The position numbers and the translations under genes are program-made. DNA of 7,635 bases from Bacteroidota bacterium. GTDB taxonomy: Bacteria; Bacteroidota; Bacteroidia; Flavobacteriales; Weeksellaceae. The stretch's first letter is position 1. The number at the start of each line of letters is the position of its first letter. The notes under the pieces are model-generated. The model was given only the letters and a program-made list of their open reading frames with translations, had not been told where the DNA came from and ran no database searches. The stretch is from contig JAFAAJ010000149.1 in the NCBI GenBank assembly GCA_023426625.1, positions 1 through 7,635 of the forward strand, read 5' to 3'. This document shows positions 1 to 6,680 of the stretch, piece by piece.

Positions 1-1
1 A

Positions 2-1453
2 CGTACTGCATTAGGAATTGCCCTGAATGACCAGGATGCTCCTATTGAACAATCTTACCTGCAGAATCTTCAAAATCTGGGCTTTACCGTAACGGATTAT
101 TCCAAATGGCTGAACGGAGCCGCAGTAAACGCAACCCCGGCTCAGATCACTCTTTTGCAATCCCAGCCGTATGTACAATCCGTTGAAAGCTTTGCCAAAA
201 ACTCATCTTCAGGAACAAAACAGGCAACAATTAACAAATGGGAAAATTTTTCCGATTCTAACAAGGTTTTAACCACTTTTGATTACGGAGCTGGTTCTTC
301 TCAGATCGATCAGATCAATCTGAGACAGCTACATTTAGCAGGATATACCGGAACAGGAGTCTCCATAGCGGTAATTGATACCGGATACCCTTCCGTGAAT
401 ACAGGTAGTGCTTTTTCCAGATTATGGACCAATAACCAAATCAAAGACGGGTACGATTTTGTTTCAAAGAGCACAGATATTTACAATACTTCTTTAAATG
501 CTCATGGAACTGTAGTTCTGGGTGCTATCGGAGGTTATATTCAGGATACCTTTGTCGGTTCTGCCCCGGATGCAGATTTTTACCTTTACCGCAGTGAAAA
601 TACAACCGTAGAGATTCCTGAAGAAGAATTGTACTGGATAGAAGCCGCTGAAGAAGCCGACAGAAAAGGAGTACACATCATTACTACCTCTCTTGGATAT
701 ACCACTTTTGACGATCCTAAATACAATTACACTTATGCTAATATGAACGGGACTACTTCCTTCATTGCAAGAGGAGCTGAAATTGCCGTCAACAAGGGGA
801 TTTTTGTTCTTATCGCAGCTGGAAATTCCGGTGAACAGACATGGCATTACATAGGTACTCCTGCAGATAATCCAAAAGCATTCTCCATAGGCTCTGTAGA
901 TGGAACAGGAGCTTCATCAGGGTTTTCTTCTTATGGACCCAATTCTGCAGGCGTAGTAAAACCGGATGCAAGTACAAGAGGAACCGCCTCTGCTACGGTA
1001 AATGGCAATGCTTTGACTTCCGTGACCGGAACTTCTATCGCAACACCTATTGCTGCGGGAGGAGTAGCTTGCTTAATTCAGGCTTTCCCTTCTTTGAACA
1101 GAGATCAGATGAGGTCAAAACTAAGACAGACCGCATCCTTATTTCCCAATCACACCGATCAGATGGGATACGGAATTCTTAATTTCGGAAGTGTTTATAA
1201 TTCGGTTTTGAATACTTCGGAGCTGGTAAAACAACATAAAATAGCTATTTTCCCCAATCCTGTTCAGAATATTTTGAATATCGCTTCTGAAAGTGAGGTA
1301 ATTTCGGCGGAGGTTTATGATAATCTGGGCAGATCGATCAGGAAAACGCAAGGACAGAAATCCATCAAAGTAGAAGATTTCCCGAAAGGAACTTATTACC
1401 TGAAAATTCAGACTAAAGGTAAAATATATTATGAAAAGTTTATAAAAGAATAA
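2..1453 (+). CDS. Secreted subtilisin-like (S8) serine protease with T9SS C-terminal sorting domain, 5' partial
   Basis: This is an extracellular endopeptidase that probably degrades proteins outside the cell. The frame is open back to the left edge (483 codons visible), so the signal peptide and part of the propeptide are missing; a TTG at 155 is internal, not a start. Bases 2 to about 290 look like the inhibitor-type propeptide. The catalytic triad is complete: Asp in VIDTG (377-379), His in NAHGT (503-505) and Ser in GTSIATP (1034-1036). The oxyanion-hole Asn lies in AAGNSG (824-826). From about 1241 there is a type A T9SS sorting domain: FPNP at 1250-1261, GTYYLKI at 1388-1408 and the basic end KFIKE. 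In this family the tail directs passage through the outer membrane by the Por/Spr machinery and is then cleaved, often with attachment to the surface. The gene is followed within 5 bp by a terminator and faces ppc. Family and export route are secure; the substrate is unknown. Confidence 0.95.
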   Translation, partial: RTALGIALNDQDAPIEQSYLQNLQNLGFTVTDYSKWLNGAAVNATPAQITLLQSQPYVQSVESFAKNSSSGTKQATINKWENFSDSNKVLTTFDYGAGSSQIDQINLRQLHLAGYTGTGVSIAVIDTGYPSVNTGSAFSRLWTNNQIKDGYDFVSKSTDIYNTSLNAHGTVVLGAIGGYIQDTFVGSAPDADFYLYRSENTTVEIPEEELYWIEAAEEADRKGVHIITTSLGYTTFDDPKYNYTYANMNGTTSFIARGAEIAVNKGIFVLIAAGNSGEQTWHYIGTPADNPKAFSIGSVDGTGASSGFSSYGPNSAGVVKPDASTRGTASATVNGNALTSVTGTSIATPIAAGGVACLIQAFPSLNRDQMRSKLRQTASLFPNHTDQMGYGILNFGSVYNSVLNTSELVKQHKIAIFPNPVQNILNIASESEVISAEVYDNLGRSIRKTQGQKSIKVEDFPKGTYYLKIQTKGKIYYEKFIKE

Positions 1454-1457
1454 CAAT

Positions 1458-1488
1458 AAATCCTCTCGATTTGAGAGGATTTTATTTT
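1458..1488 (+). terminator. Intrinsic terminator of the S8 protease gene, possibly bidirectional
   Basis: A perfect 10-bp stem (1458-1467 pairing with 1473-1482) encloses a 5-nt loop and runs into a T-rich tract, TTTATTTT. It begins 4 bp after the protease stop codon. Read on the minus strand, the same hairpin is followed by TTTATTGTTA and lies about 45 bp past the ppc stop codon. It could therefore also end ppc transcription, though the U-tract on that side is weaker. Confidence 0.85.
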
Positions 1489-1526
1489 GAACTGCTGCTC
1501 TGTTTCTAAACAATTAATCTTGAATT

Positions 1527-4061
1527 TTATGCTGAATTCCTGCTTGCATTGATATTCCCGAACAGTGAACGTGTCACGAGTTTTTCATAGGCTTCCTTAT
1601 TTCCTTCTCCTTTCTGGATCTTCATTAATGCATATTGTTGAATGCTCAGTAAAGGCAACACGATCTTTTCACGGATCATCACTGATTTTCTTGAAAGCGG
1701 ATCTTCTTCCTGAAGCATGGAAAAACCGGTCAGTTCAAGCATAATATCTCTTGAAAGATTGTACTCTTCAAAAAGTACGCTCCAGAATTCCCCGAATTTA
1801 GCATTGTTTTTAATATAATACGTTAATGGAAAATAAGATTTGTTCATGCTCATCATAGAATTCAGCACCAAAGTCCTAAAGAAATCAGAACCTTTATACA
1901 AAGCTATTACTTCTTCGAATCTCCCTTGTTTTTTCATTTCGTTCATGGCAAAACCAAACCCGAAAAATCCCGGGACATTCTGCTTGAGTTGCGACCATGA
2001 TCCTACAAAAGGAATGGCTCTCAGATCTTCAAATTTCAGCTCGTTTCCGTTCCCTCTTTTAGACGGTCGGCTTCCGATATTGGTTTTACCGTAATATTCC
2101 AGAGTGCTCATTTCCTGCAAATAAGGGACAAACATCGGATGAGCTTTCAGATCGGAGTATTTTTTATAACTGATTTCAGCAAGTTCTATAATTAATTTTC
2201 TTTCTTTTTCGGTGAGATCTTTTTTCGGGTTTTTGAAAACATCATTTTCAATTCCGGCGGTCAGAAGCTGTTCGAAATTGTATTTTGCCTGTTCTTTATT
2301 CCCGAAAATACTGGTTATGGTCTGTCCCTGAATGGTCAATTCAATCTTATGATTCGCAATTGCATTCCCTTGCGAAGCGTAGAAATCATGGGTTTTTCCG
2401 CCTCCTCTTGCAGGAGGACCTCCTCTTCCGTCAAAAAAGATTACTTTAATTCCGTTTTGCTCCGAAAGTCTGGTCAGAACTTCTTTAGCTTTATAAATTT
2501 CCCAATTGGCTTTCAAGTAGCCACCATCTTTAGTTCCGTCCGAAAAGCCTAACATAATAGTCTGCTGATTTCCTCTTCTTTCCAGATGTTTTTTATAAAT
2601 AGGATTCTGATACAGCTCTTTCATTACGCTTTCGGCATTACTTAACCCTTCCATAGTTTCAAAAAGCGGAACGATGTCAACTTTTATATTTTCATTCTGA
2701 TAACCACAGATTTTGAAAAACGCGTACACATTCATCACATCCTTCACAGCATCCGAATTGGAAATAATATAGCGGTTCATACCTCTTATTCCGTTCAATT
2801 CCTGAATTTGCGAGATCTGCGAAACGGTTTGTAAAGTATCTTTTACAATATCTTCAAAATCATCAGCATTTATCTTATCCGAGACATCTAATAATTTATT
2901 GAACTTCTCCTCATAGGTTGCTTCGATATTTCCATAAATTTTTGAGAACACATCATCAATGACTTTCTGATGAATTCTGCTGTCCTGCCGAATATCCAGC
3001 GTGGCAAAATGCGTCCCGAAAATTTTCACCCGGTCTTTGAAATTGACCAACAGATCCAGAAATAAAGAATTGTGTTGAGTCACCAATATATGTTCTGCTT
3101 CATCGGTCTTTTTGAGAATATCTTCTGCTGTGATCTTCTGATTATTGAATATAGCGGTATACAGTTCATCACTCAACTGATCCAAAATCTCAGAAACTCC
3201 TCTGAAACTTAATCTTCTCCTAATAAATTTGAGATGACTGTAGTATGATTTCAAAATAGCTGAACGCAGTTCTTCCGCCACTCTTTTGGTTACAGCGGCT
3301 GTTACAAAGGGATTTCCGTCTCTGTCACCACCGGGCCAGAATCCCAGTTGAATGATGTCTTCATGCAGATGAAAATTCCCGTTTCCAAAGGTTCTCTTGA
3401 TCTTCGTAAATAATTCCCCTATGGTATCGTAATAGACATATCTGAGGTAAGAAATAATACTCAACGCTTCATCAATCGGAGTAGGTTTTTCTTTGTTTAC
3501 GAAAGGTGTTTTTCCCAACTGCTGCAACAGCATATCAATATTTGTAACCGAATCTGCCGTTATTGCACTTCTCAGATCATGAATGATTCTTTGCACAGAA
3601 CTTGGATAAAACTGTGTGGGATGAGCCGTAAAAACCACTTTCACGGAAAAATCTTTCAGTTTTTCGCGTACTTTTTCCAGTTTATGTTCCTGAAGCGCAC
3701 GTTCATATAAATTGGTTACGGTTCCGTTATCACTTTCGGAGTGGAGACTCGGAAAAGCAGCATCTTCAATACTGTCGAAAAGAACTACCTGTCTTTCGAT
3801 ATACTGAATAATCTTGAAAAGCAGTTCCAATTTCTGTTCTTCGGTTTGGAGATCGGTATGGCTTTTAAAAAACTCTTCCAAAATTTCTTCCGGCGTTTTT
3901 CCTGCATCATATCCATTCTTGCTTTCATCATATAAAAACGGAAGCAGCATTCCGATATTCGTCATTTTATCATAAGGAAGACTCATGAATAACGAATTGT
4001 AGATCTGGTATTTGTTTTCAACGATCTGCCTGAATTTTTCTGCGCGTTGGTCGTGTATCAT
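1527..4061 (-). CDS. ppc: Phosphoenolpyruvate carboxylase (EC 4.1.1.31), complete
   Basis: This cytoplasmic enzyme carboxylates phosphoenolpyruvate with bicarbonate to oxaloacetate, refilling the TCA cycle. At 844 aa it is slightly shorter than E. coli Ppc (883 aa). Visible motifs are the catalytic His in VFTAHPTQ (H147), GGDRDGN (244-250), LDIRQ (R358), the metal ligands in PLFETM (E468) and FSDGTKDGG (D508, K511), the glycine-rich loop GRGGPPARGGG (545-555) and GSRPSKR (R665). By my recall of the E. coli protein, the four residues binding the inhibitor aspartate (K773, R832, R587, N881) correspond to K741, R797, R552 and N842, so feedback inhibition is probably kept. Unusual points are TAHPTQ instead of TAHPTE, no RRT after it, and PPA in the loop. 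I believe these mark a Bacteroidota-type branch, not damage. The ATG at 4061 is the first in frame and gives a normal N-terminus (KYQIYNSLFMSLP follows soon). No Shine-Dalgarno is present. It is transcribed alone, convergent to the protease. Confidence 0.97.
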   Translation of the reverse strand: MIHDQRAEKFRQIVENKYQIYNSLFMSLPYDKMTNIGMLLPFLYDESKNGYDAGKTPEEILEEFFKSHTDLQTEEQKLELLFKIIQYIERQVVLFDSIEDAAFPSLHSESDNGTVTNLYERALQEHKLEKVREKLKDFSVKVVFTAHPTQFYPSSVQRIIHDLRSAITADSVTNIDMLLQQLGKTPFVNKEKPTPIDEALSIISYLRYVYYDTIGELFTKIKRTFGNGNFHLHEDIIQLGFWPGGDRDGNPFVTAAVTKRVAEELRSAILKSYYSHLKFIRRRLSFRGVSEILDQLSDELYTAIFNNQKITAEDILKKTDEAEHILVTQHNSLFLDLLVNFKDRVKIFGTHFATLDIRQDSRIHQKVIDDVFSKIYGNIEATYEEKFNKLLDVSDKINADDFEDIVKDTLQTVSQISQIQELNGIRGMNRYIISNSDAVKDVMNVYAFFKICGYQNENIKVDIVPLFETMEGLSNAESVMKELYQNPIYKKHLERRGNQQTIMLGFSDGTKDGGYLKANWEIYKAKEVLTRLSEQNGIKVIFFDGRGGPPARGGGKTHDFYASQGNAIANHKIELTIQGQTITSIFGNKEQAKYNFEQLLTAGIENDVFKNPKKDLTEKERKLIIELAEISYKKYSDLKAHPMFVPYLQEMSTLEYYGKTNIGSRPSKRGNGNELKFEDLRAIPFVGSWSQLKQNVPGFFGFGFAMNEMKKQGRFEEVIALYKGSDFFRTLVLNSMMSMNKSYFPLTYYIKNNAKFGEFWSVLFEEYNLSRDIMLELTGFSMLQEEDPLSRKSVMIREKIVLPLLSIQQYALMKIQKGEGNKEAYEKLVTRSLFGNINASRNSA

Positions 4062-4065
4062 ATAA

Positions 4066-4073
4066 CAAATGTA
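4066..4073 (-). promoter_or_regulatory. Candidate ppc promoter -7 box (TACATTTG)
   Basis: On the minus strand TACATTTG matches the Bacteroidota sigma-A -7 consensus TAnnTTTG exactly and ends 4 nt before the ppc ATG. If its G is at -5, transcription would start at the A of the start codon, giving a leaderless mRNA. No TTG is at the usual -33 position; the nearest, at 4087-4089, leaves only a 13-nt spacer. The match may therefore be fortuitous. Confidence 0.4.
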
Positions 4074-4082
4074 GGAGATTTG

Positions 4083-4109
4083 GATTCAATTTTATATACT
4101 TGTTGAATC
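4083..4109. repeat. Inverted repeat between divergent ppc and lipoprotein genes
   Basis: GATTCAA at 4083-4089 and TTGAATC at 4103-4109 are perfect 7-bp arms separated by 13 bp. The dyad lies 22-48 bp upstream of the ppc start, where a regulator could overlap the promoter. It has no T-tract, so it is not a terminator. A chance dyad in AT-rich DNA cannot be excluded. Confidence 0.35.
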
Positions 4110-4186
4110 AAAATTCGTAATTTTCCATATTAGAATTTAATTAAAAGATTAGCCATATTAAAAACCAGATTCACACAACCAATCTC

Positions 4187-4591
4187 ATGAAAAAAATATT
4201 CATATTCTTTATCATTGCTTGTATCTTTACAGCTTGTGGAGATGATTGTTACAATGCGCCACAACCGGTTGTTTTTAAGTTTGTGGATACTGACGATGAA
4301 AACCTTATTACCAACGGAACACTTAATTCTTATTTGGTGAAAGATGAAAATCAAGTAGCAGTTCAGCTGACAAAAACCTCGGACGATATGCTTATTCTGG
4401 AAAATGTAGGGGCTTATAACGGAACGATACATTACACTTTTACTTCTAATATCAAAGCTTTTGATTTTTCAATTCAATCATCAGAATTTAAAGGAGGTTG
4501 TGATGGCTATCAGATCAATAAACTTACATTTACAGGAGTCGGCTTTGATGTGACTGACGAAGATGGGTACTATAAAATTATTTTGGAATAA
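4187..4591 (+). CDS. Small lipoprotein of unknown function
   Basis: The 134-aa product has a signal peptide (KK followed by a hydrophobic stretch, residues 4-16) and a lipobox FTAC with the acylated Cys at 17. Mature residues begin C-G-D-D-C. Acidic residues just after the Cys resemble the lipoprotein export signals that send lipoproteins to the cell surface in Bacteroidota, so surface exposure is plausible. Apart from C17, the mature chain has C21 and C105, which could form a disulfide. The rest alternates polar and hydrophobic residues, suggesting a small beta-sandwich, and reads APQPVVFKFVD early, a style I associate with unnamed flavobacterial lipoproteins. No enzymatic motif is visible. 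The ATG at 4187 is the natural start because the signal peptide begins there. It is divergent from ppc, and the next gene starts 30 bp after its stop, so co-transcription is likely. The protein is real; its function is unknown. Confidence 0.85.
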   Translation: MKKIFIFFIIACIFTACGDDCYNAPQPVVFKFVDTDDENLITNGTLNSYLVKDENQVAVQLTKTSDDMLILENVGAYNGTIHYTFTSNIKAFDFSIQSSEFKGGCDGYQINKLTFTGVGFDVTDEDGYYKIILE

Positions 4592-4621
4592 GCTTTGGTT
4601 TATCAATTTGGTAAAAATAGA

Positions 4622-5200
4622 ATGAAATACACATCACTGATCTTATTGTTATTGCCCTGCTTGGTTCTCTGTCAGAAAACCATTCCTTCCGATTACCAAC
4701 AAATCCCGGAAATTCTGGACAATACGGATCTGCTCTACCCTTTTATCATTCCCGAGAAAAAATATGAATACTGGACCGTATTTCGCAATAATCCCGATCC
4801 TGACAAAGCCATCATCTATGAAAGCCAAGCTCCGGAATTCATGACCATCAATGATCCGGCTCCGGAAAAGGGTTTTCTTCAAAAATGTCTGGGAGAAGAC
4901 TGTTTCTCCTATCTTATTGCCTGTGAAAACAGCCAGTCAAAATACTTTTCGAATGAAAAGCAATTGAGAGATTTTATCGGAACGGTTGATAATCTTCCGG
5001 AAGCGATTTTGATTGCGAACACTTATGGTTTTTCAGTTGATAGCACCAACAGTCTTGGAGGTTCTTATAAGATAGAAGACCAGTATATTTTCATGTATCT
5101 ATCTAAAAGAAAAGGAAATACAGAGGTAAAAGAATCATTTTTAATCAAAATCGACAGAAAGTCCGGAAAACTGGAAAGCAAAAGCAATGGAATGTATTAA
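4622..5200 (+). CDS. Exported hypothetical protein, 192 aa
   Basis: I do not recognise the family. The frame opens at a TTG at 4595, but the ATG at 4622 is preferred because it begins directly with a signal peptide, MKYTSLILLLLPCLVLCQ. The likely cut is by signal peptidase I between C17 and Q18. The motif LVLC could be misread as a lipobox, but Leu just before the Cys makes that poor. The mature protein has three Cys (C89, C94, C101) in a region around KCLGEDCFSYLIACE, which could form a disulfide or bind metal. The C-terminal half (FIGTVDNLPEAILIANTYGFSVD, then a charged beta-rich end) looks like a small alpha/beta fold. No catalytic motif is apparent. It follows the lipoprotein gene by 30 bp, so the two may be expressed together and act together in the envelope; that link is inference. 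No recognisable terminator follows, except perhaps the AT-only dyad at 5240-5265. Confidence 0.8.
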   Translation: MKYTSLILLLLPCLVLCQKTIPSDYQQIPEILDNTDLLYPFIIPEKKYEYWTVFRNNPDPDKAIIYESQAPEFMTINDPAPEKGFLQKCLGEDCFSYLIACENSQSKYFSNEKQLRDFIGTVDNLPEAILIANTYGFSVDSTNSLGGSYKIEDQYIFMYLSKRKGNTEVKESFLIKIDRKSGKLESKSNGMY

Positions 5201-5239
5201 CACCTGTCTCAGCACAATATTCTTGAATCAATAGTTTTA

Positions 5240-5265
5240 TTAAAATTATTTGATAGTAATTTTAA
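5240..5265. repeat. AT-only inverted repeat upstream of the yqhD-like gene
   Basis: Perfect 9-bp arms, TTAAAATTA (5240-5248) and TAATTTTAA (5257-5265), flank an 8-nt loop. Relative to a transcription start predicted from the -7 box at 5300-5307 (about 5312), the dyad covers roughly -72 to -47, a usual place for an activator site. E. coli yqhD is activated by the AraC-type regulator YqhC; no such gene is in this window. The dyad could instead be a weak terminator for the gene ending at 5200, but a stem made only of A and T would be unstable. Confidence 0.4.
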
Positions 5266-5299
5266 AACTTCTTTAACTCAAATTCTCTCCTACATTCCC

Positions 5300-5307
5300 T
5301 AAATTTG
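5300..5307 (+). promoter_or_regulatory. Candidate promoter -7 box (TAAATTTG) of the yqhD-like gene
   Basis: TAAATTTG matches TAnnTTTG exactly, 19 nt before the ATG at 5327. The predicted start near 5312 gives a leader of about 15 nt, which is A-rich without a Shine-Dalgarno, as is usual in this phylum. A clear TTG at -33 is missing, so strength and regulation are uncertain. Confidence 0.6.
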
Positions 5308-5326
5308 AATAAAATAATTTAAAACA

Positions 5327-6490
5327 ATGCTTAATTTCGAATTTAAGAATCCAACAAAAATACTTTTCGGGAAAGGGGAAATCGCTAAAATTTCAAAAGA
5401 GATCCCTCAAGATGCTAAAATTTTAATGATCTATGGTGGCGGAAGTATCAAAAGCAACGGGGTTTATGGCCAGGTAAAGGAAGCTTTGAAAGATCATGAG
5501 TTGCATGAATTCGGAGGTGTTCCTGCAAATCCTGAATATGAGGTACTGATCCGTGCTTTACAGGTTATCAAAGAGAAAAACATCAGTTATCTTCTTGCTG
5601 TAGGTGGCGGTTCTGTGATAGACGGAACTAAATTCCTTTCTGCAGCAGCTAATTATAATGGTGAACCTTGGGAAATCCTGAAGAAACCCGTAAGAACCTT
5701 TGAAGGAGAAGGAATGCCTTTCGGAAGTATTTTAACATTACCGGCAACAGGTTCTGAAATGAATTCGGGATATGTAATATCGAGAAGAGAGACCAACGAG
5801 AAACTTTCTTCCGGCGGACCGGGACTTTTCCCGCAGTTTTCCGTGCTGGATCCTGAAGTGATCCGTTCTATTCCTAAAAATCAAATTGCCAACGGTATTG
5901 CAGATGCATATACGCACGTTTTGGAACAGTATATGACGGCACCTTCTTCTGCAGATCTTCAGGAAAGAATTGCTGAAAGCATTTTAATAAGCTTACAGAA
6001 AACAGCTCCAAAAGTAATGTCGGAAACCTTTGATTATGAAGCTGCGGCTAATTTTATGTGGTGCTGCACAATGGCTTTAAACGGACTGATCCAAAAAGGG
6101 GTGATCACAGACTGGGCAGTTCATGCAATGGGTCACGAACTGACTGCTTACTACGGAATAGATCATGCGAGAACTCTTGCGGTGATTGCTCCATCTCACT
6201 ATCGATATAATTTTGAAACAAAAAAGGGAAAATTAGCACAGTATGCTGAAAGAGTTTGGGGAATCCAGAATGGAAGCATTGAAGAGAAAGCTGAAATGGG
6301 AATCAAAAAACTGGAAGAATTTTTCCACAGCCTGAATATCCATACCAGACTTTCAGATTATACCCAAGATTACGCAGGTACTGCTGAAAGAGTGCAACAA
6401 GCGTTCACAGAAAGAAACTGGATGGGATTGGGAGAATACAGAAAACTGACTCCGGAGGATGCTTATAAAATTGTAGAGATGAGTTATTAA
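5327..6490 (+). CDS. yqhD: YqhD-like metal-dependent NADPH-linked alcohol dehydrogenase / aldehyde reductase
   Basis: This is a group III (iron-containing family) alcohol dehydrogenase, predicted to reduce aldehydes to alcohols with NADPH in the cytoplasm. The best characterised member, E. coli YqhD, removes short-chain and lipid-peroxidation aldehydes. The length, 387 aa, equals that of YqhD, and similarity is visible from end to end: ILFGKGEIA near the start, GGGS at 37-40 and again at 93-96, DGTKF (99-103), LTLPATGSE (136-144), NGIADAYTHVLEQY (189-202) and QYAERVW late. The four metal ligands are all present: D193, H197, H266 and H280, each one residue before the YqhD equivalents (D194, H198, H267, H281). 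In YqhD the first GGGS contributes to NADPH binding. The gene appears monocistronic, with a -7-like box and an AT dyad upstream and no obvious terminator after it. The ATG at 5327 fits the family N-terminus (FEFKNPTKILFGKG). The class is very secure; the physiological substrate is inferred. Confidence 0.95.
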   Translation: MLNFEFKNPTKILFGKGEIAKISKEIPQDAKILMIYGGGSIKSNGVYGQVKEALKDHELHEFGGVPANPEYEVLIRALQVIKEKNISYLLAVGGGSVIDGTKFLSAAANYNGEPWEILKKPVRTFEGEGMPFGSILTLPATGSEMNSGYVISRRETNEKLSSGGPGLFPQFSVLDPEVIRSIPKNQIANGIADAYTHVLEQYMTAPSSADLQERIAESILISLQKTAPKVMSETFDYEAAANFMWCCTMALNGLIQKGVITDWAVHAMGHELTAYYGIDHARTLAVIAPSHYRYNFETKKGKLAQYAERVWGIQNGSIEEKAEMGIKKLEEFFHSLNIHTRLSDYTQDYAGTAERVQQAFTERNWMGLGEYRKLTPEDAYKIVEMSY

Positions 6491-6667
6491 TTTAAAGAAA
6501 AGGTTCTTGGCATCAGAATTCAGGTTAAAAATATGATAAAGTTAACTATCTTCTTATATTAAAACCAAAATTCTTTAGCCCAAATCCTTTTTATTTATAA
6601 ACATTCGTTTAAAAAACCTTAATTTCATTATAGATATTTCAAATTTATTTATATTTTAGCGTATTCT

Positions 6668-6675
6668 TAAATTTG
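6668..6675 (+). promoter_or_regulatory. Candidate promoter -7 box (TAAATTTG) of the lipocalin-like gene
   Basis: TAAATTTG is identical to the box before the yqhD-like gene and lies 5 nt before the ATG at 6681. If used, the transcript would begin at about 6680, leaving essentially no leader. A looser alternative, TATATTTT at 6650-6657, would start near 6662 and give a leader of about 19 nt. Neither has a clear TTG at -33. The surrounding 6491-6680 gap is AT-rich and holds nothing else I can support. Confidence 0.4.
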
Positions 6676-6680
6676 TGAAA

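Noticed and set aside
494..847. 117-codon open frame on the minus strand
   Set aside because: It lies wholly antisense to the S8 protease catalytic domain, which has intact conserved motifs; its own product has no recognisable feature.
1139..1513. 124-codon open frame on the minus strand
   Set aside because: It is antisense to the protease sorting domain and runs through the terminator hairpin; low-complexity product typical of a shadow frame.
1840..3935. Three open frames of 64-84 codons on the plus strand (1840-2094, 2349-2552, 3741-3935)
   Set aside because: All lie antisense inside ppc, whose motifs show it is the real gene.
4130..4432. 100-codon open frame on the minus strand
   Set aside because: It is antisense to the lipoprotein gene, whose signal peptide and lipobox identify the coding strand.
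4595..4621. TTG start extending the exported hypothetical protein by 9 residues
   Set aside because: It would place MVYQFGKNR before a normal signal peptide that begins at the ATG at 4622.
4649..4882. 77-codon open frame on the minus strand
   Set aside because: It is antisense to the exported hypothetical protein and shows no independent coding evidence.
6493..6510. Short AAGAA...TTCTT stem just after the yqhD-like gene
   Set aside because: A 5-bp AT-rich stem without a following T-tract is too weak to call a terminator.
6640..6675. CAAATTTA (6640-6647) facing TAAATTTG (6668-6675) as an inverted repeat, or as a minus-strand promoter box
   Set aside because: The core AAATTT is self-complementary and common in AT-rich DNA, arms do not extend beyond 8 bp, and there is no gene to the left for the minus-strand box to serve.
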